In this document: one piece after another, positions 1 through 12,072 of the stretch
How positions within the stretch are numbered: position 1 is the stretch's first letter
Layout: every line of letters begins with the position of its first letter
Origin: Notolepis coatsorum
Lineage: Eukaryota; Chordata; Actinopteri; Aulopiformes; Paralepididae
NCBI GenBank assembly: GCA_963971535.1
Contig: OZ020589.1
Location: 94,491,020 to 94,555,019 of the forward strand
DNA: 64,000 bases
Reading direction: 5' to 3'
Made by a program: the position numbers and the translations under genes
Notes under the pieces: model-generated
Told to the model about the DNA's origin: nothing
Databases searched by the model: none
What the model saw: only the letters and a program-made list of their open reading frames with translations

Positions 1-345
1 ACCCCCCCCATCCCACCCACCGAACCACCTCCAATGTACAGTTTCTTTGTCAAATGTATTTACTCTTTTTAGAATATTTTTGTATCACAAACAATAGGCT
101 ACTGTATTTGTAAATCTGGTATGTCATAAATGTATAGATGTAGCAGTATTGTCTATCTGTATGTCATGTGTGTCATATATGTTATGATGAATTGAAAATG
201 GGGGACCCTGATGTAAACAAGATGAAAGTCTTTCTCTGGTCTGCATCCCCTTAACAATTGTGTCACTTTGTGTGTATTGAGCTGTACTGTATTGTACCCC
301 ATTCTGCAATCTGTTAATAACAATCAATCAATATTTAACAGATTG
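1..345 (+). repeat. 3' UTR and tail of a LINE, left-truncated by window edge
   Basis: Matches several other places in this window (341-472, 6458-6800, 19955-20357, 21107-21500, 56320-56450, 63866-64000). Shared landmarks are a C-rich stretch followed by CCAATGTACAG, the block GGGGGACCCTGATGTAAACA, a CATTCTGCAATCTGTTAATA block and a CAATCAATCAAT tail. The 21.1-22.2 kb copy joins this UTR to an endonuclease ORF and the 19.7 kb copy joins it to the end of an RT ORF, so it is the 3' end of an autonomous non-LTR retrotransposon of the L2/CR1/Rex1 kind. The clade is inferred. Confidence 0.75.
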
Positions 346-472
346 CAGAATGGGTACAATACAGTACAGCTCAATACACACAATTGTTAAGGGGATGCAG
401 ACCAGAGAAAGACGTTCGTCTTGTTTACATCAGGGTCCCCCATTTTCAATTCATAGTGACATACATGACATA
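341..472 (-). repeat. LINE 3' UTR, opposite orientation, split by later insertions
   Basis: Reverse-complement copy of the 3' UTR that precedes it, so the two tails meet head to head near 340. The copy appears to continue at 1553-1562 and 3086-3125 after two hAT insertions, because the short TACTACAGGTATATAGTAAT region belongs to neither inserted element. Confidence 0.65.
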
Positions 473-480
473 CTACAGGT

Positions 481-1544
481 CAGGGTTAGAAATTAAAAAA
501 AAAATTCAATGGCTTTTTTTGCCCCCCTTAATTGATTTTCGGGGGCTTTTTTTGTATTTCGGGGGCACAAAATTTTTATAATGAAAATTAACATAAAGAT
601 TATAAAACATTGTTGACACTTTTTTTTACAGTCTTCGTCCATATGTTTGATAACGTCATGTTAATGTCTCCATATATAGGGCTCTACGCTAACCTTTTTC
701 CCAAGGAGCACATGTGCTCCTAAATAAAATGTTAATAAATCAAATCTAAATACAAATTTAGGAGCACACAGACATTTACGAGCAGAGTGACAATTGTTCA
801 AGTAACACACACACACACGATGTGTGACATGGCTTGGTTTCATGTTTTGAGGTACCTTCAATTATCTGTAAATAATACATACATACTATATCTAAATAGA
901 TTAAATATGATTGTCCCTGAGGGCAAGTTGTGTTGTTGTCAGATCGATCAATGAAATACGTTGCGCGCTCAGCGTTGTGGAATGAAGGAAATGCGCATCG
1001 GGATCATTTGGATGTTATTCTTTGGAGTTGTGTTACAAATGGAACGGTCTTTCCCCGCCGAACACAAGTTACTTAACGTTACACAGGTCGCGCTATGCAG
1101 ATGCTTAGCTTGCTAACGTTAAGATAGCAGTGTAACTTAATGTTACACGGCACTATGCATGCTTGCTGAAAAGCAGAGCTCTCTGTCTGTCTGTCTGTGT
1201 TCGCACCTCTCAAGCACCCTGTAACACGCAGCGGGCCCCGCCTCCCTCCCTCCCTCCTTGCATTCCACCCAAAAACTGAATTTCAGTCCAGTTTCTTAAC
1301 TATTAACAGCGGAGCTGTTTTGTAATCTTCACTCTGCAAGTAAATGATTTTTCCGGTTCGCACACACACATATTATTAGGGGCAAATACGGGGGAAATGC
1401 TCGCACTGTAGAGCATATATATAATTATATATATAATTAGTAAACTGTCTGGGGCTTTTATTGCCCCTCTTAACTGATTTTCGAGGGCATTTGGTCAATT
1501 TTCGAGGGCATTTTGCCCCAACCCCCCGTTAATTTCGAACCCTG
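481..1544. mobile_element. hAT-type non-autonomous element, 8-bp TSD
   Basis: Ends CAGGGTTAGAAATTAA and TTAATTTCGAACCCTG form imperfect terminal inverted repeats. Flanks CTACAGGT at 473-480 and 1545-1552 are an exact 8-bp target duplication, as hAT elements make. The interior has repeated GGGGGC-rich subterminal motifs and no intact ORF. A stretch near 680-790 with AGGAGCACATGTGCTCCT resembles 8945-9050. Confidence 0.8.
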
Positions 1545-1562
1545 CTACAGGTATATAGTAAT

Positions 1563-3077
1563 TAGGGGTGCACCGATATATCGGTCGGGTATCGGTATCG
1601 GCCGATAAGTGCCTTGTTGACTGCTATCGGCCTATCGGCCGATAAGCTCAAATGTGCCGATAGCAGTCGCCGATAAATAACCATCAATTTGTGTAGCGTC
1701 AAAAGGCAAACAAAATAATTCACTCGCGACCTACCTGCACAACGCCCGCCGTCCCCCACACACACACACAAGCTACTGCATCAGTTACTACTTATGATTA
1801 ACAAGGCATTCGTTTTGTGGCATTAACGTTATAGTTAGTGTTACACGGACAATAACATCAGCATATTATTATTACCCATAGCAGCAAGGCATTACTCCGA
1901 GTCCGTTCATAGCTCAGTTCCATTCCGTTGCAGCATGAGCTACCGGGAGGCAGAAGACTAACGTTACTGGTGAAAATGTGATTTACGTTGGAATACTCCT
2001 TTGCCAACTTGCTGTACTTTGCTTGCAGGTCTACAGCCATTATTGCTGGATTATTAATAGCCCCAACTTTAGCCAACGTAACGTTATGGCTAAACCTTTA
2101 ACATTAGTTAACGCTAGCTTTCGGTTAGCTGTTCAATGCTAATAACACAACCAAGCGAACCCATCAGAGCTCCCCATCAACACCGCTCTGTCGGGAGGAT
2201 GGCATTTAAGAAAGTATCTGCTGTTAAAATGACACAAACATTCGTTTTGTGGCATTAACGTTATATAGTTAGTTACACGTTCAATTACATCAGCATAGTA
2301 TTTACCCGAAGATAGCAAGCAAGCCGTTCATAGCTCGGTTCCATTCCATACCCAACTACCCATTCTGCAATCTGTTAATAAAGTTTTCAACCAGACAAAT
2401 GTATAGAAAGGCTTTGTTTTATTATAACATTTGTTGCAGTAAAATCATTGTGTCTCGTTTGGCCATCCTGTGGAGCGTGCTGGTCGGCGGGTACTGCCGG
2501 GCAGCTAACGTATTAGCTTGTTGTGGTTCTGAGTTTGACTTGCATTCTCGCAAGCAGATCAATGGCGGCATGCCCCCGAAGTAGAAAATGAATAAACGCT
2601 TGCCGATTGGTGGTAAGAACAGCAGGAGGTGGGTGCTAGCGGTGTGGCGTAATTGGCCGAATCGACTGTCAATCAAAATGGTTCCATTGCATTGGTTGAA
2701 AGCTCTGGTTGAGAGAATAGTATCCCGCTGCAGGCCGCCAGAATGGTTCCATTGCATTGGTTGAAAGCTCTGGTTGAGAAAATAGTATCCCTCTGCAGGC
2801 CGCCAGACGATACTGGGAGATAGTGATACCATAAACATATTTCTTGATGTTTCCTTTTTTTAAGTAAGTAAAGAGGCCTACAAATACAAACATACACATA
2901 CAAATATACAGTAGTTTCATTAAAAAAAAATTAAAAATTAAAAAAGAATATTAAAAAAAATTACAAATACTTATTTTTTGCCACAAGTATCGGTATCGCT
3001 ATCGGTATCGGCCGATTGTGTTAGTTGAACAATTGGTATCGGTATCGGTGGCCAATTTTCATATCGGTGCACCCCTA
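1563..3077. mobile_element. hAT-type non-autonomous element (family A), 8-bp TSD
   Basis: Starts TAGGGGTGCACCGATATAT and ends ATATCGGTGCACCCCTA. ATAGTAAT flanks both sides (1555-1562 and 3078-3085). Subterminal regions are rich in TATCGG/CCGATA repeats. A second complete copy with its own TSD is at 13087-15001, and interior fragments recur at 5935-6440 and 3190-3420. At 2690-2810 a block of about 75 bp containing GGTTCCATTGCATTGGTTGA is tandemly repeated. No transposase is visible. Confidence 0.85.
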
Positions 3078-3085
3078 ATAGTAAT

Positions 3086-3853
3086 GTTACATTTGTGACA
3101 TATATGATATGCAAATTTACAGTACTGTTACCCAGAGATCTCCCGGACAAATGGGAGAAAGAAGTTTATTGAGCTTAAAAACAATTGATAACGCAAATAA
3201 CGTTCTGATTAACAAATGCATTCGTTTTGTGGCATTAACGTTACCTAGATTTATCAACATTCATACATTTATCATACACTGAAAGCGAGCGGCGCAAGCA
3301 CACACACGCAACAACACCACCACCAACAACAACAACAACACACTGGTTGAACGTAAATAACGTTCTGATTAACAAAAGGCATTCGTTTTGTGGCATTCAC
3401 GTTACCTAGATTTATCAATAGCAATAGTAATATATATGTTTCTTTAGACTAGAATAAGTCAAATGAACTTACTGTCTCGGAAAAGTTGCCGCATGTTGAT
3501 GAGTCAAGTTTACTCCCGAGTAGAGCTAGAGAGCAATGGCGGAGTTTCAGAAACTCAAAAAGCAAATGCGCGCTTCCCATTGGTGCTGAGCACAGCGGAG
3601 GCGGGTGAAAGCGCTGTAAACTCAGAACAATCTCGCCTTCTGGTTGGTTGCATTTGCCTGAGAATTTGCCGATTGCTCGCAAATGACTGCTTGGTGCGGC
3701 CGCGGTAGGGGAAAAAAATGATATTTGACGCCTCTGATTGGCTCAGGTTAAAAATCCGTCACGACTCCGAATCAAATGACAGAATCTCCAAATCAAATGG
3801 ACGGATATCCGTCCCAAGACGGAACGATTTAATGCCTGCAGTAGTCACTTTAA

Positions 3854-3854
<1 letters not shown>
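3086..3854. other. Relic repeat region with a direct duplication
   Basis: No gene recognised. A block of about 60 bp (AACGTTCTGATTAACAAA through CTAGATTTATCAA) occurs at 3193-3250 and again at 3352-3418, separated by CA and CAA-rich sequence. The block is related to the interior of the family A hAT elements. The remainder shows no coding signal I trust. Confidence 0.5.

Positions 3855-3942
<88 letters not shown>
3855..3942. repeat. (TAA)n microsatellite
   Basis: About 29 uninterrupted TAA units, followed by TTATATAGCGCCTTTCAAA, a sequence recurrent in fish repeats. Confidence 0.95.
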
Positions 3943-4019
3943 TACTTCGTTTTATATAGCGCCTTTCAAAAAACCCAAGGTCGCTTTACATAGGGGAAAA
4001 AAATTGCCTATAAAATGTA

Positions 4020-4160
4020 GCCTATACACTTAGTTGTCTATTTTACTGGACTGTGTATATCATGGAATGTTGTTGTTGTCATTCAAATGTTTTGTTACTC
4101 GTGCAAAGATACAAATGAATTGCCCCACATGGGATCAATAAAGTTGTCTGAATCTGAATT
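4020..4160 (+). repeat. Probable LINE/SINE 3' end
   Basis: Ends GGGATCAATAAAGTTGTCTG followed by a short TCTGAATCTGAAT tail, the form of a non-LTR retroelement 3' terminus with a simple repeat tail. The family is not identified. Confidence 0.45.
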
Positions 4161-4310
4161 GATCATGATATTCTAATCAATCATCTTGAAAACCTTGTCG
4201 GTTTCTCAGACTATGTGTTAAACTGGTTCAAAACGTACATCAGATGGAGGAAGTTTTATGTTAAACTAGGAGGCCATATGTCTGAGAAGTATGACTGCTA
4301 TGGGGTTGCA
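4145..4310 (+). pseudogene. LINE reverse transcriptase fragment
   Basis: In frame this reads residues like DHDILINHLENLVGFSDYVL, then NWFKTYIRWRKFYVKLG and YGVA. These match the region between the DTVDH-type motif and the GVPQG motif of L2/Rex1-like reverse transcriptases. The fragment ends where the conserved PQGSxLGP would follow. The next RT motif (FADDSALL) of a similar LINE is on the same strand at 15820, so both may come from one interrupted copy. Confidence 0.6.
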
Positions 4311-5026
4311 CTCTTTGCTCAAGCATTTAAATGAGATATCAGGGAGGCCAACGCTTCAAATGTTAAGACAAATTATCAGTATTTTGGCTGCACTATTTTT
4401 AGGCAATTCACAGAATTCTGGAACTGCGCCTGGTCCCTGAGTAGGGATGGGAATCGAAAACCGGTTCCCGTTAGGAACCGGTTCCTAATTGGCCGATGCC
4501 TGGAACCGTGTGGCTCCCGTGACTTTCGATTCCCTTATCGCTGCCAGGTTTTTCCTACAGTTGCGCAATAAAGTTAGCGTTAGCATGTAGCCATGGCAGA
4601 CTCTATTTGATTCCTTAAGGGCTCGAAATTGCCTGGGTTTTGGTAATATGCTCCCGAAATGCTCCCGCTGTTTGGCTACTTCTATGTGCAGTGAAAACTA
4701 CTTGAATGCTTTAGAACCTAGTCATTGATTTAGTTCAGGGTGAGCTAAAATTAGCCGCGGAGCTAACGCTAGCTAACGTGAGCTAACGCTATTTAATCAA
4801 GCTCACAAAGAGAGATAAACAGCTGACAGTGTACAGGTACAAATACAATAAAACAGCAGGTGGGGGCTGTTGTGTAAACCTTGTACTCTTTAGTTCACAT
4901 ATAATAAGAGACGGAGTGTTTGTTTACTAGTCTCTGTAAGCCAGGAAGTACGGTGGTGCAACATACAAATGTGTCCGTGTAGCAACACAAGCCAATACCT
5001 TATAGGACAGGGGCCCGGGGAGGGAG

Positions 5027-5159
<133 letters not shown>

Positions 5160-5330
5160 AGACAGAAGTCAGAGGAATAACGACCTGTTATTCAATAGAT
5201 TAAATTAGTTTAAGAATAAAAAAATAAATACATTTTAAGAGAATCTCAAATACATTATTTTATTTAAGTGTAGGCTATAGTTAATGTTTTATTTTTTACA
5301 GTTTTTGTATTTTTCTGACATGGGGGCTCA

Positions 5331-5560
5331 GGCCTAACAAAATTAATAGTTGGTTTCCGGTTGCCGACCGACCCTGCCGATTTAGATGCGACCCAATATA
5401 TTTTATGATGCAGAGTACATGCATCCATGTTGTTGTGAACATTTTAATTAAATAAAGAAATTCCCTATCCATAGTCGCCGTGGGAAAGAATAAAATAAAA
5501 AAATAAAATAAAATAAATTCCCTACCTACCCATGGCCAAACTGACAACCAACAGGAAACC
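5331..5560. mobile_element. Harbinger-like MITE, internally deleted copy
   Basis: Begins GGCCTAACAAAATTAATAG and shares its interior (CCGACCGACCCTGCC, CATGGCCAAACTGACAACCA) with the complete copy at 17068-17427. It lacks about 100 bp of A/T-rich middle and its right terminus is diverged. Confidence 0.7.
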
Positions 5561-5784
5561 AACAATATATTTTACTTTGCCTCAACAATAAATGACAATC
5601 AGAAATGTCAAGTTGCATGTTGTTATTCTAACCAGCTTAGACCCCTACGCTCTGCATCTTCTGGCCGCCTCAGACCTACTCCTATCCAAGCTCCGGGAGG
5701 GTCATCAAAGAGAAGTCGCCTATTCTCAGTCCTTGCCCCACAATGGTGGAATGAACTACCCACCCCAGTTAGGACAGCCGAATC

Positions 5785-6637
5785 TAGGGCTGGGCAATAT
5801 GACGATATTATATAAATATCGGGTACAGTTCATTAACGATACACTTTTTTAACGTATCGTGGATATCGTGATGTTTTGCCCAAGAGGATTGTGTCACGTC
5901 AATCTGGTCCACACCCGTTCAAACTTTTGAACAACGCCGCCCCCACACACACTACTGCATCAAAGTTACTACTTATTATTAACAAAGGCATTCGTTTTGT
6001 GGCATTAACGTTATATAGTTACACGTTCAATAACATCAGCGTATTTACCCAAACATAGTGCAACGTCCGATGACGACATAGATAGCAAGCGTTACTGTTC
6101 ATATCTCAGCCCGTGCTGAGTTGTGCGTGCCCATTCTGCGGTCTGTTAATAAAGTTTTCAATCAGACAGATGTATGGAAAGGCTTTTATTATAACATTCG
6201 TTGCAATAAAATCATTATGGCTCGTTTAGTCATGCTGCGGTGCGCTGGTAATCACTCGTCGGCCGCGGGGAGCTGTTGTTGTTGTCGTTGAGCTGAGCTC
6301 TCGTCAAAATCAATGGCGGACAAAAGCGGAAGTAAAAAACGCATAACGCTTGCCGATTGGTACTAAGAATAGCAGGGCGGGTGCAAGCGGTGTGACGTAA
6401 TTGGCAGACTCGACTGTCAATCAAAATTATTCTGTTGCCGATTGAATGAATGAAAACGTTATTAACGATTGCAAAATGGGTACAATACAGTACAGTTCAA
6501 TACAACAACAGTGGACTGGAGGATGAAGACCAGAAAAAGACTTTCGGCTTTTTTACATAAGGGTCCTCCATTTTCAATTCATCAAAACATTTAGAGACAT
6601 ACAAATATACAGTAGTTTCATAAAAATGCTAAAATGC

Positions 6638-6673
<36 letters not shown>

Positions 6674-7079
6674 TAAAACTTTATTAACATATTGCAGAAT
6701 GGGTACAGTACAGCTCAATACATACAATTGTTAAGGGGATGCAGACCAGAGAAAGACTTTCGTCTTGTTTACATCAGGGTCCACCATTTTCAATTAATCA
6801 TATTTCATATCTAAATCATATAATATCTCATTGCTAAATATATGCAATATATAATCTAATAATCCAATAATCTAAATCTAATATATAATATAAAAATGCT
6901 AAACGCATGGGTATTTTATTTTGTCTTTAATGTTAGCTTGCAAACTCAAATACTGTCTTGGTAAGCCTCATAATGAATTGTTTGGGGAAAAAAAGAAAAA
7001 CATCGTGATGTGTATCGTGTATCGCCGAAAGGTCAGAAAATATCGTGATATCATATTTAGGCCATATCGCCCAGCCCTA
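5785..7079. mobile_element. hAT-type element inserted in L2, 8-bp TSD
   Basis: Starts TAGGGCTGGGCAATATGACG and ends CATATCGCCCAGCCCTA; GCCGAATC flanks both sides (5777-5784, 7080-7087). The ends are those of the 662-bp MITEs at 8190 and 16277, but the interior differs: it holds family A-like sequence (5935-6440) and two minus-strand LINE 3'-UTR pieces. It is therefore a composite with further insertions inside. Confidence 0.8.
6458..6800 (-). repeat. Two LINE 3'-UTR fragments in tandem
   Basis: 6458-6600 and 6639-6800 are both reverse-complement copies of the LINE 3' UTR found at the window start. The second is preceded by a (GATT)n tract at 6638-6672, which is the LINE's own tail. Confidence 0.75.
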
Positions 7080-7678
7080 GCCGAATCACGTCCAATCTTT
7101 CGCCGTCGACTAAAGACGCACTTCTTCAACCATTATCTGAATAAAAAAAAATATATCTAACCCTAACTAACCGTACTGTCATGCACTTGTCCTAATAAAC
7201 TAACCTACACTGTAGCACTCAACACTTTGATGAACATAGTTGCTCAGCTGATAGAGTTGTGCCCTTCCTGATGGCTTGTCGTACAGAACCTGTAAGTCGC
7301 TTTGGATAAAAGCGTCAGCTAAATGACTAAATGTAAATGTAGTTCTGTTGCATTTCCAATTTATTTATTTAAATTATAAATTGATCAGGTAAGGTAAAGA
7401 TAAGGGAATCGATAAAGAATCGAATCGATAAGCAGAATCGATAATGGAATCGTATCGATAAAATCCTATCAATTCCCATCCCTATCCCTGAGAGGGAGGT
7501 TCGAAGGGCCAAAGTTGGTATCAAACAGGAAGAAAGACTGTCAGGGTTTAAACTGTTTAAAGGGGTGGACGGTATAAATGGTATACGGTATAAACGGTAT
7601 GAATTTGCGCTACGGTATAGATTTTGACTATACCTTGTGACCGGTAGAGCAACTCTAAAGTAGCAATGACGTAACCAG

Positions 7679-8882
7679 TAGGGGTGGGAATCGCTAGAGA
7701 CCTCAGTCACGATACGATAGTATCGCGATACTTGCGTCACGATACGATACTATCGCGATACTAAATGTATCTCGATATGCTGAGTATTGCGATATTAATA
7801 TTGCGATTTTTTTTTTATCAAATTTTATTTATTACCTTTTTTCAACTGCAAAGTAAAACTTTGTCAACATGTTTTATCTAATAAAATAAAGTTCAGTCTG
7901 TTCATCTCACTTCAATAATTTTTATTGCAGAACATGGTATTTTCTCAAGCAGACAGATGTAAACCACTCACACTGTAATCTGTGTTGCATGTATACCTGA
8001 CAAACTGAACTGTTTGTATTACAGTCATATTCCAACTTAACTGAATGCACATGTGTGTGTGGACTACTGTACTATTACAGGTATTGAAATGAACAATGCA
8101 ACTTCCTTATACAAAAAATTATTATTATTATTATTTATGAATAATTAAATATCGATACTTGGCGTATACAGTATCGCGATACTACTACGTAGGGCTGGGC
8201 GATATAACGATAAATATCGCAATATATTTTAAATAATCTATATCAGGGGGAAAAAATATCGGAAAAAAAATATCGATATTTTTATATATATTTTTTGTGA
8301 CCTGCAACAGGGCAGTTTTAAAACCAGAGACAGTGGACGGACTTGTCTTTCTTGCCTGCAACTTAAAGTAATGGCTTTGCTTGTCCAATTGACAATACTG
8401 ACCAAATTGAGATTTCTTTTTCTCTTGTCCATTTATTTTGTTTGCTTTCTAATTTAAAATACAGTTTGAAACCGTCTGTACACAGTAGGCTATGTGTGCT
8501 GGCAGAGCTAGACTCCAGTCACGAGTCACGGTGCACATGTGCGGTGGTTTGTCCACCAAAAAAGCGCCAAAAGATAGAAAAGAAACTAGCAGAGCCAGAA
8601 CTGTTCAACTCCCCTGGAGCCACAGCCAGCAGAGAAGCCGGTTTACTTTAGCTTTTAAACCAGCTGCAGCCTGAGAACTGGAGTGTGAGGGGATGGAACA
8701 CTAAAGATGGCAGCAACGACAAAGAATTGCTGCAAAATAAACATACATCTGCTGTTTAAAATTTTTTTTAAATTTAAAATTAAATTGTACTTATAACAAT
8801 TTCGATAATTATTGATATCGAATTATATGATAACATTATCGCCCAGCCCTACTACTACGTATCGATTTTTCCCCCACCACTA
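7679..8882. mobile_element. hAT-type non-autonomous element (family B)
   Basis: Starts TAGGGGTGGGAATCGCTAGA and ends TTTCCCCCACCACTA; GTAACCAG flanks both sides (7671-7678, 8883-8890). Subterminal ATCGCGATAC-type repeats are dense. A 662-bp MITE is inserted at 8190. Without that and its TSD the element is about 534 bp. The same family, inverted, forms the outer shell of the nest at 12351-15292. Confidence 0.85.
8190..8851. mobile_element. 662-bp hAT MITE, 8-bp TSD
   Basis: Starts TAGGGCTGGGCGATATAACG and ends TTATCGCCCAGCCCTA; CTACTACG flanks both sides (8182-8189, 8852-8859). An inverted sister copy of exactly the same length is at 16277-16938. The middle carries a short ORF remnant of about 65 codons shared by both copies, perhaps a scrap of the parental transposase; the function is unassigned. 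Confidence 0.9.
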
Positions 8883-8890
8883 GTAACCAG

Positions 8891-9258
8891 TGTGATTGAG
8901 GGGGCTGCTAGGAGTGGAGCTAACGTTAGCTTGCTGAGGCAGGGCTCTACAGTCCGACTATTTCACTCGCATTTGCCCCTAAAAATAGATATGTGCTAAC
9001 TGGAAAAATTATTTAGGAGCACAGAGGCTTTGCGTAGTGGGCGCGTCAATGCGCAATTGTCATTTCATAATAGACACGGAACAGAGCGGACCTTTGATTC
9101 TAGAAGCAAACTCTTCAGCCCTGCGTTGCACACAGCTGTGACAACTTCTCGCGAGTCGCGCAGTTTCTATGTGTAATGTAAACTCTTCTACGGATCCAAT
9201 GGTCTCTAACATGCTTTGCATCCGCGCCATTCTGGAATGTCCACGTCGCGCTAAAATC
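8891..9258. other. Relic repeat sequence, no gene
   Basis: 8904-8944 is an inverted single copy of the 48-bp unit that is tandemly tripled at 12073-12216 (core GCTAACGTTAGC). 8945-9050 resembles the GGAGCAC-containing interior of 481-1544. No coding exon recognised. Confidence 0.45.
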
Positions 9259-9262
9259 TTAA

Positions 9263-11282
9263 CACTTTGAGTGCCACTCACGGCTTTTCTCGGGTTTACG
9301 ACCCGACCGTTGAATGCCACGCCCGAGTATTCTCTTTTTTTTTCTTCTTTTTTTTTCTTAGCGATCTGAAATCATATTGCATCACGCGAGCCTACCGTTG
9401 GAGATCCAAGGACCGCCGGCGCTCAGATGTGAAAAAAGCACCCCCTATCGTCTCCCAGATGGTAAATCACCCTTTTGGAATGGACTCAATGAAAGTGAAT
9501 GGGAGAACGGATTTCTGACTCCACATTTTACTTCTCACTGATGCAGCCGGGGTCTACCAGAGTTAATTCTGGAGCCTCTGAGCCGCGCGGATCATGTGTT
9601 ATACTGTACACACGATGGATCAATACATTTATCGATTTTTTCGAATGGCGATCGGAAATTGGAATAAACCATTTTGATACCATCTGACCTCAGGTAAGGA
9701 ATCTATGTTATCAGTGTTAGGATAATCAGACTCGTTTTCACTGATATATAAGCGTTTATGTGATATGTGATATGGCTGTTTCAGTGTTTTGACTGTAAAA
9801 GCCATGAGGAAATAAGAGCCGCGATTATCAGCGCACGGCACGAGCGTGCGTGCGCACACATATACTATCGATCATCTAGCGTTTATTTGAAAACTATTCA
9901 TAAATAGGCCGACAAATGACAACGTTCTGGAATATTCCAGTAAAAGGCGATTATCATAGGCATGGGTTGTTTTTCCCCGGAAAAAAAGGGTGATTTTCAA
10001 AATGCTATTGTGGTAATATTGCCTTTGAATTTCATAATTAATATGTGTGAATAAATTAGAGAACCATAATGTAAAGCCAGGTGTACCTTTCAATAGCAGA
10101 GTGGACTCAGTGGCTAAAATAAGGAACCATACTAGAGACAGTTGCAGCAGATAACAGACAAAGGTCACACCTACTGTGACCAGATTACAACCACACCGAC
10201 GGGGGCCACCAGCAGAACCCCTCTGTACTCAGCAAAAGACCACACCGACGGGGGCCATTGACACCAACCCCCACCCGAGGACAAGAACCTGTTGGGGCCA
10301 GTCCCCAACAGGAAGACAATGACGGGGGCCACTAGCGGCCCCCTCAGTTTATTGAGTCAAGACCCACCCAGGAGATCGAGGAGGTGGGGGCAGCCGGCCC
10401 CCACAGCGACACCCAGGAGATCGATTGGGGAAGACCGCCCACAGAAGACCACATGATTGGACCAAAATGTATTTCTAGAATGTTATGATTGGAGGGAAAT
10501 TATAGTATATAAGAGCGAACATATTGGTAGTTCAGGAGCCCAGACACCCCAGGTCTGCGGCTCCACCCCTCCCCACCCAGAGACTACTGTGACTGTGAGC
10601 TGATTGCATTTGACGTGAGTAAATCATGTGTAACACCACTTGTTGTTTAGATTAGAGTAATGTACAGATCCCTGATCTGTAAACCAGATTTACTCATGTG
10701 TAATGTGTACAGTATTTTTCTCTATGTTCAAATTATGTTAACAAATGACTGTTGTATGTACCTACATGTTGGGGTTTTGAGATGCAAACCTTGTTGATTC
10801 TGTGTGCAAAACAGACATGATTAATGTATTCTGATAATCCTAGTATGTGAAAAGCAACCTTTTTATTCACTCTTGGCCCTGGGACAAATAAATCAGTTGA
10901 GTTGAAATAGAATTCTGGTTGTCTGACTATACACGTTTATTTCTCATCTGCTTAAGTCAGATGAGGAGACCAACAATTCTATCACTTATGATCCCCTCTC
11001 CTCCTTCCAGATAACAATCTCATTGTACTGTACAATAACCTTAGATTATTGTTAGGATTATATAGGATTATACTACACTATCAAACGGAAATGAAGCGAT
11101 AAAAAAAAATACAATCTGCCTTGCCAATGTTGACTGGAAAATGAGTCTTTGATAAGCGACGGGCAGATTAGACACATAGCCATAATTTAAAACATAGATT
11201 AGGCGATATTAACATTAATATTGGCCGTGGATGGTGGCATTCAACAGGGTAAAAAGGAAAACACGGCCCGGCACTGAAAGTG
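9263..11282. mobile_element. piggyBac-like non-autonomous element, TTAA target
   Basis: TTAA is at both ends (9259-9262, 11283-11286), with inward inverted ends CACTTTGAGTGCC and GGCACTGAAAGTG. TTAA duplication is the piggyBac signature. Three related elements occur at 48771, 53927 and 59513. Its interior shares CTAGCGTTTATTTGAAAACT-type sequence with the 59513 copy, and that comparison exposes the solo LTR inserted at 10009. Confidence 0.75.
10009..11077 (+). mobile_element. Solo LTR inserted in the piggyBac-like element
   Basis: Alignment by eye with the homologous stretch at 59690 shows an interruption between AAAATGCTAT and CAAACGGAAATG. The extra segment begins TGTGGTAATATT, ends ATACTACA, and is bounded by CTAT on both sides (10005-10008, 11078-11081). 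It has a TATATAAGAG box near 10505 and an AATAAA near 10885, giving U3-R-U5 order on the plus strand. The U3 part has repeated GACGGGGGCCA blocks. No internal retroviral genes are present. Confidence 0.7.
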
Positions 11283-12062
11283 TTAAAGGTGACATGCATT
11301 ATAAATGGCTTTTTTCAGTGTCTAGCATTGTATTATAGTAATAGTAGTTAGTATCAATGTGTCTGTGTCTCTAAATACCATATTGGTGGATTGCTCTCAT
11401 TCATGTCCGACCATTTCCTGCTTGAGTTAATTAGGTCATTCTGATTTGACTCGCATCGTGACGTAACGAGGCGAGGATGGAGTGGATAGTGATCCGATTG
11501 GCTCTGTGGTTATAGCGCACCAAACAGGGTTTGACAGAGAGCGAGCGAGAGAGAGAGGGAGAAACAGATACACCCTCGCGACAGAGCACACATACACACA
11601 CGCGCGTCGTGCTGTCGTCTCTCGGTCTGTCTCTCTCTCTCCCCCTCTCTATCTCTCTCTCTCTCTCTCGATTCGGGAGCATAACTAACGCCCCGTCTAT
11701 GGCTGTAGCGCACAGTGGAAGACTTCCTCAAACGGGAGGGAGAGAGAGAAAGAGAAGGGGACCTGTGTATCTCACACACGCAGCTTTGTTTACACAGTGC
11801 TCCGTGTCTCTCTCTCTCTCTGTCTGCCACTCGCAGACTGTGTGGATGACTGTCACTGAAAGTGCTTATGGGCGGAGCCCAGCCAATAACAGGCTGAAAT
11901 CCTGAGGCTGGAAAATGATGCTTTTGAGTACTCTATTAGAAATATAAAACAATGATTTTTTTTTTTTTTTAAATAAACCTTACAGATGTCTTCCATAGAC
12001 TCACAGGAATTGTGTAAAGTTGCCCAAATAGTGCTAGGAATATCAATGCATGTCCCCTTTAA
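11283..12062. mobile_element. Probable MITE with GA/CT-rich middle
   Basis: Left end TTAAAGGTGACATGCATT and right end AATGCATGTCCCCTTTAA are imperfect inverted repeats. The piggyBac-like element at 9263 appears to have used the TTAA at this element's left tip. The middle contains GA and CT tracts and CA repeats. No ORF is credible; frames here read only simple-sequence Arg/Glu or Ser/Leu. Confidence 0.5.
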
Positions 12063-12072
12063 GTAATGTTAA

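Larger units (their letters stand above)
5639..7340 (+). pseudogene. L2 LINE 3' fragment split by a hAT-type insertion
   Basis: 5639-5784 plus 7088-7340 together match the last part of the L2 ORF and 3' UTR seen intact (opposite strand) at 17611-19746. Shared landmarks are TCTGCATCTTCTGG, CACAATGGTGGAATGAACTA, then GGATAAAAGCGTCAGCTAAA and a TGTAAATG end. The interruption duplicates GCCGAATC, so the L2 piece pre-dates the inner element. Confidence 0.8.
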
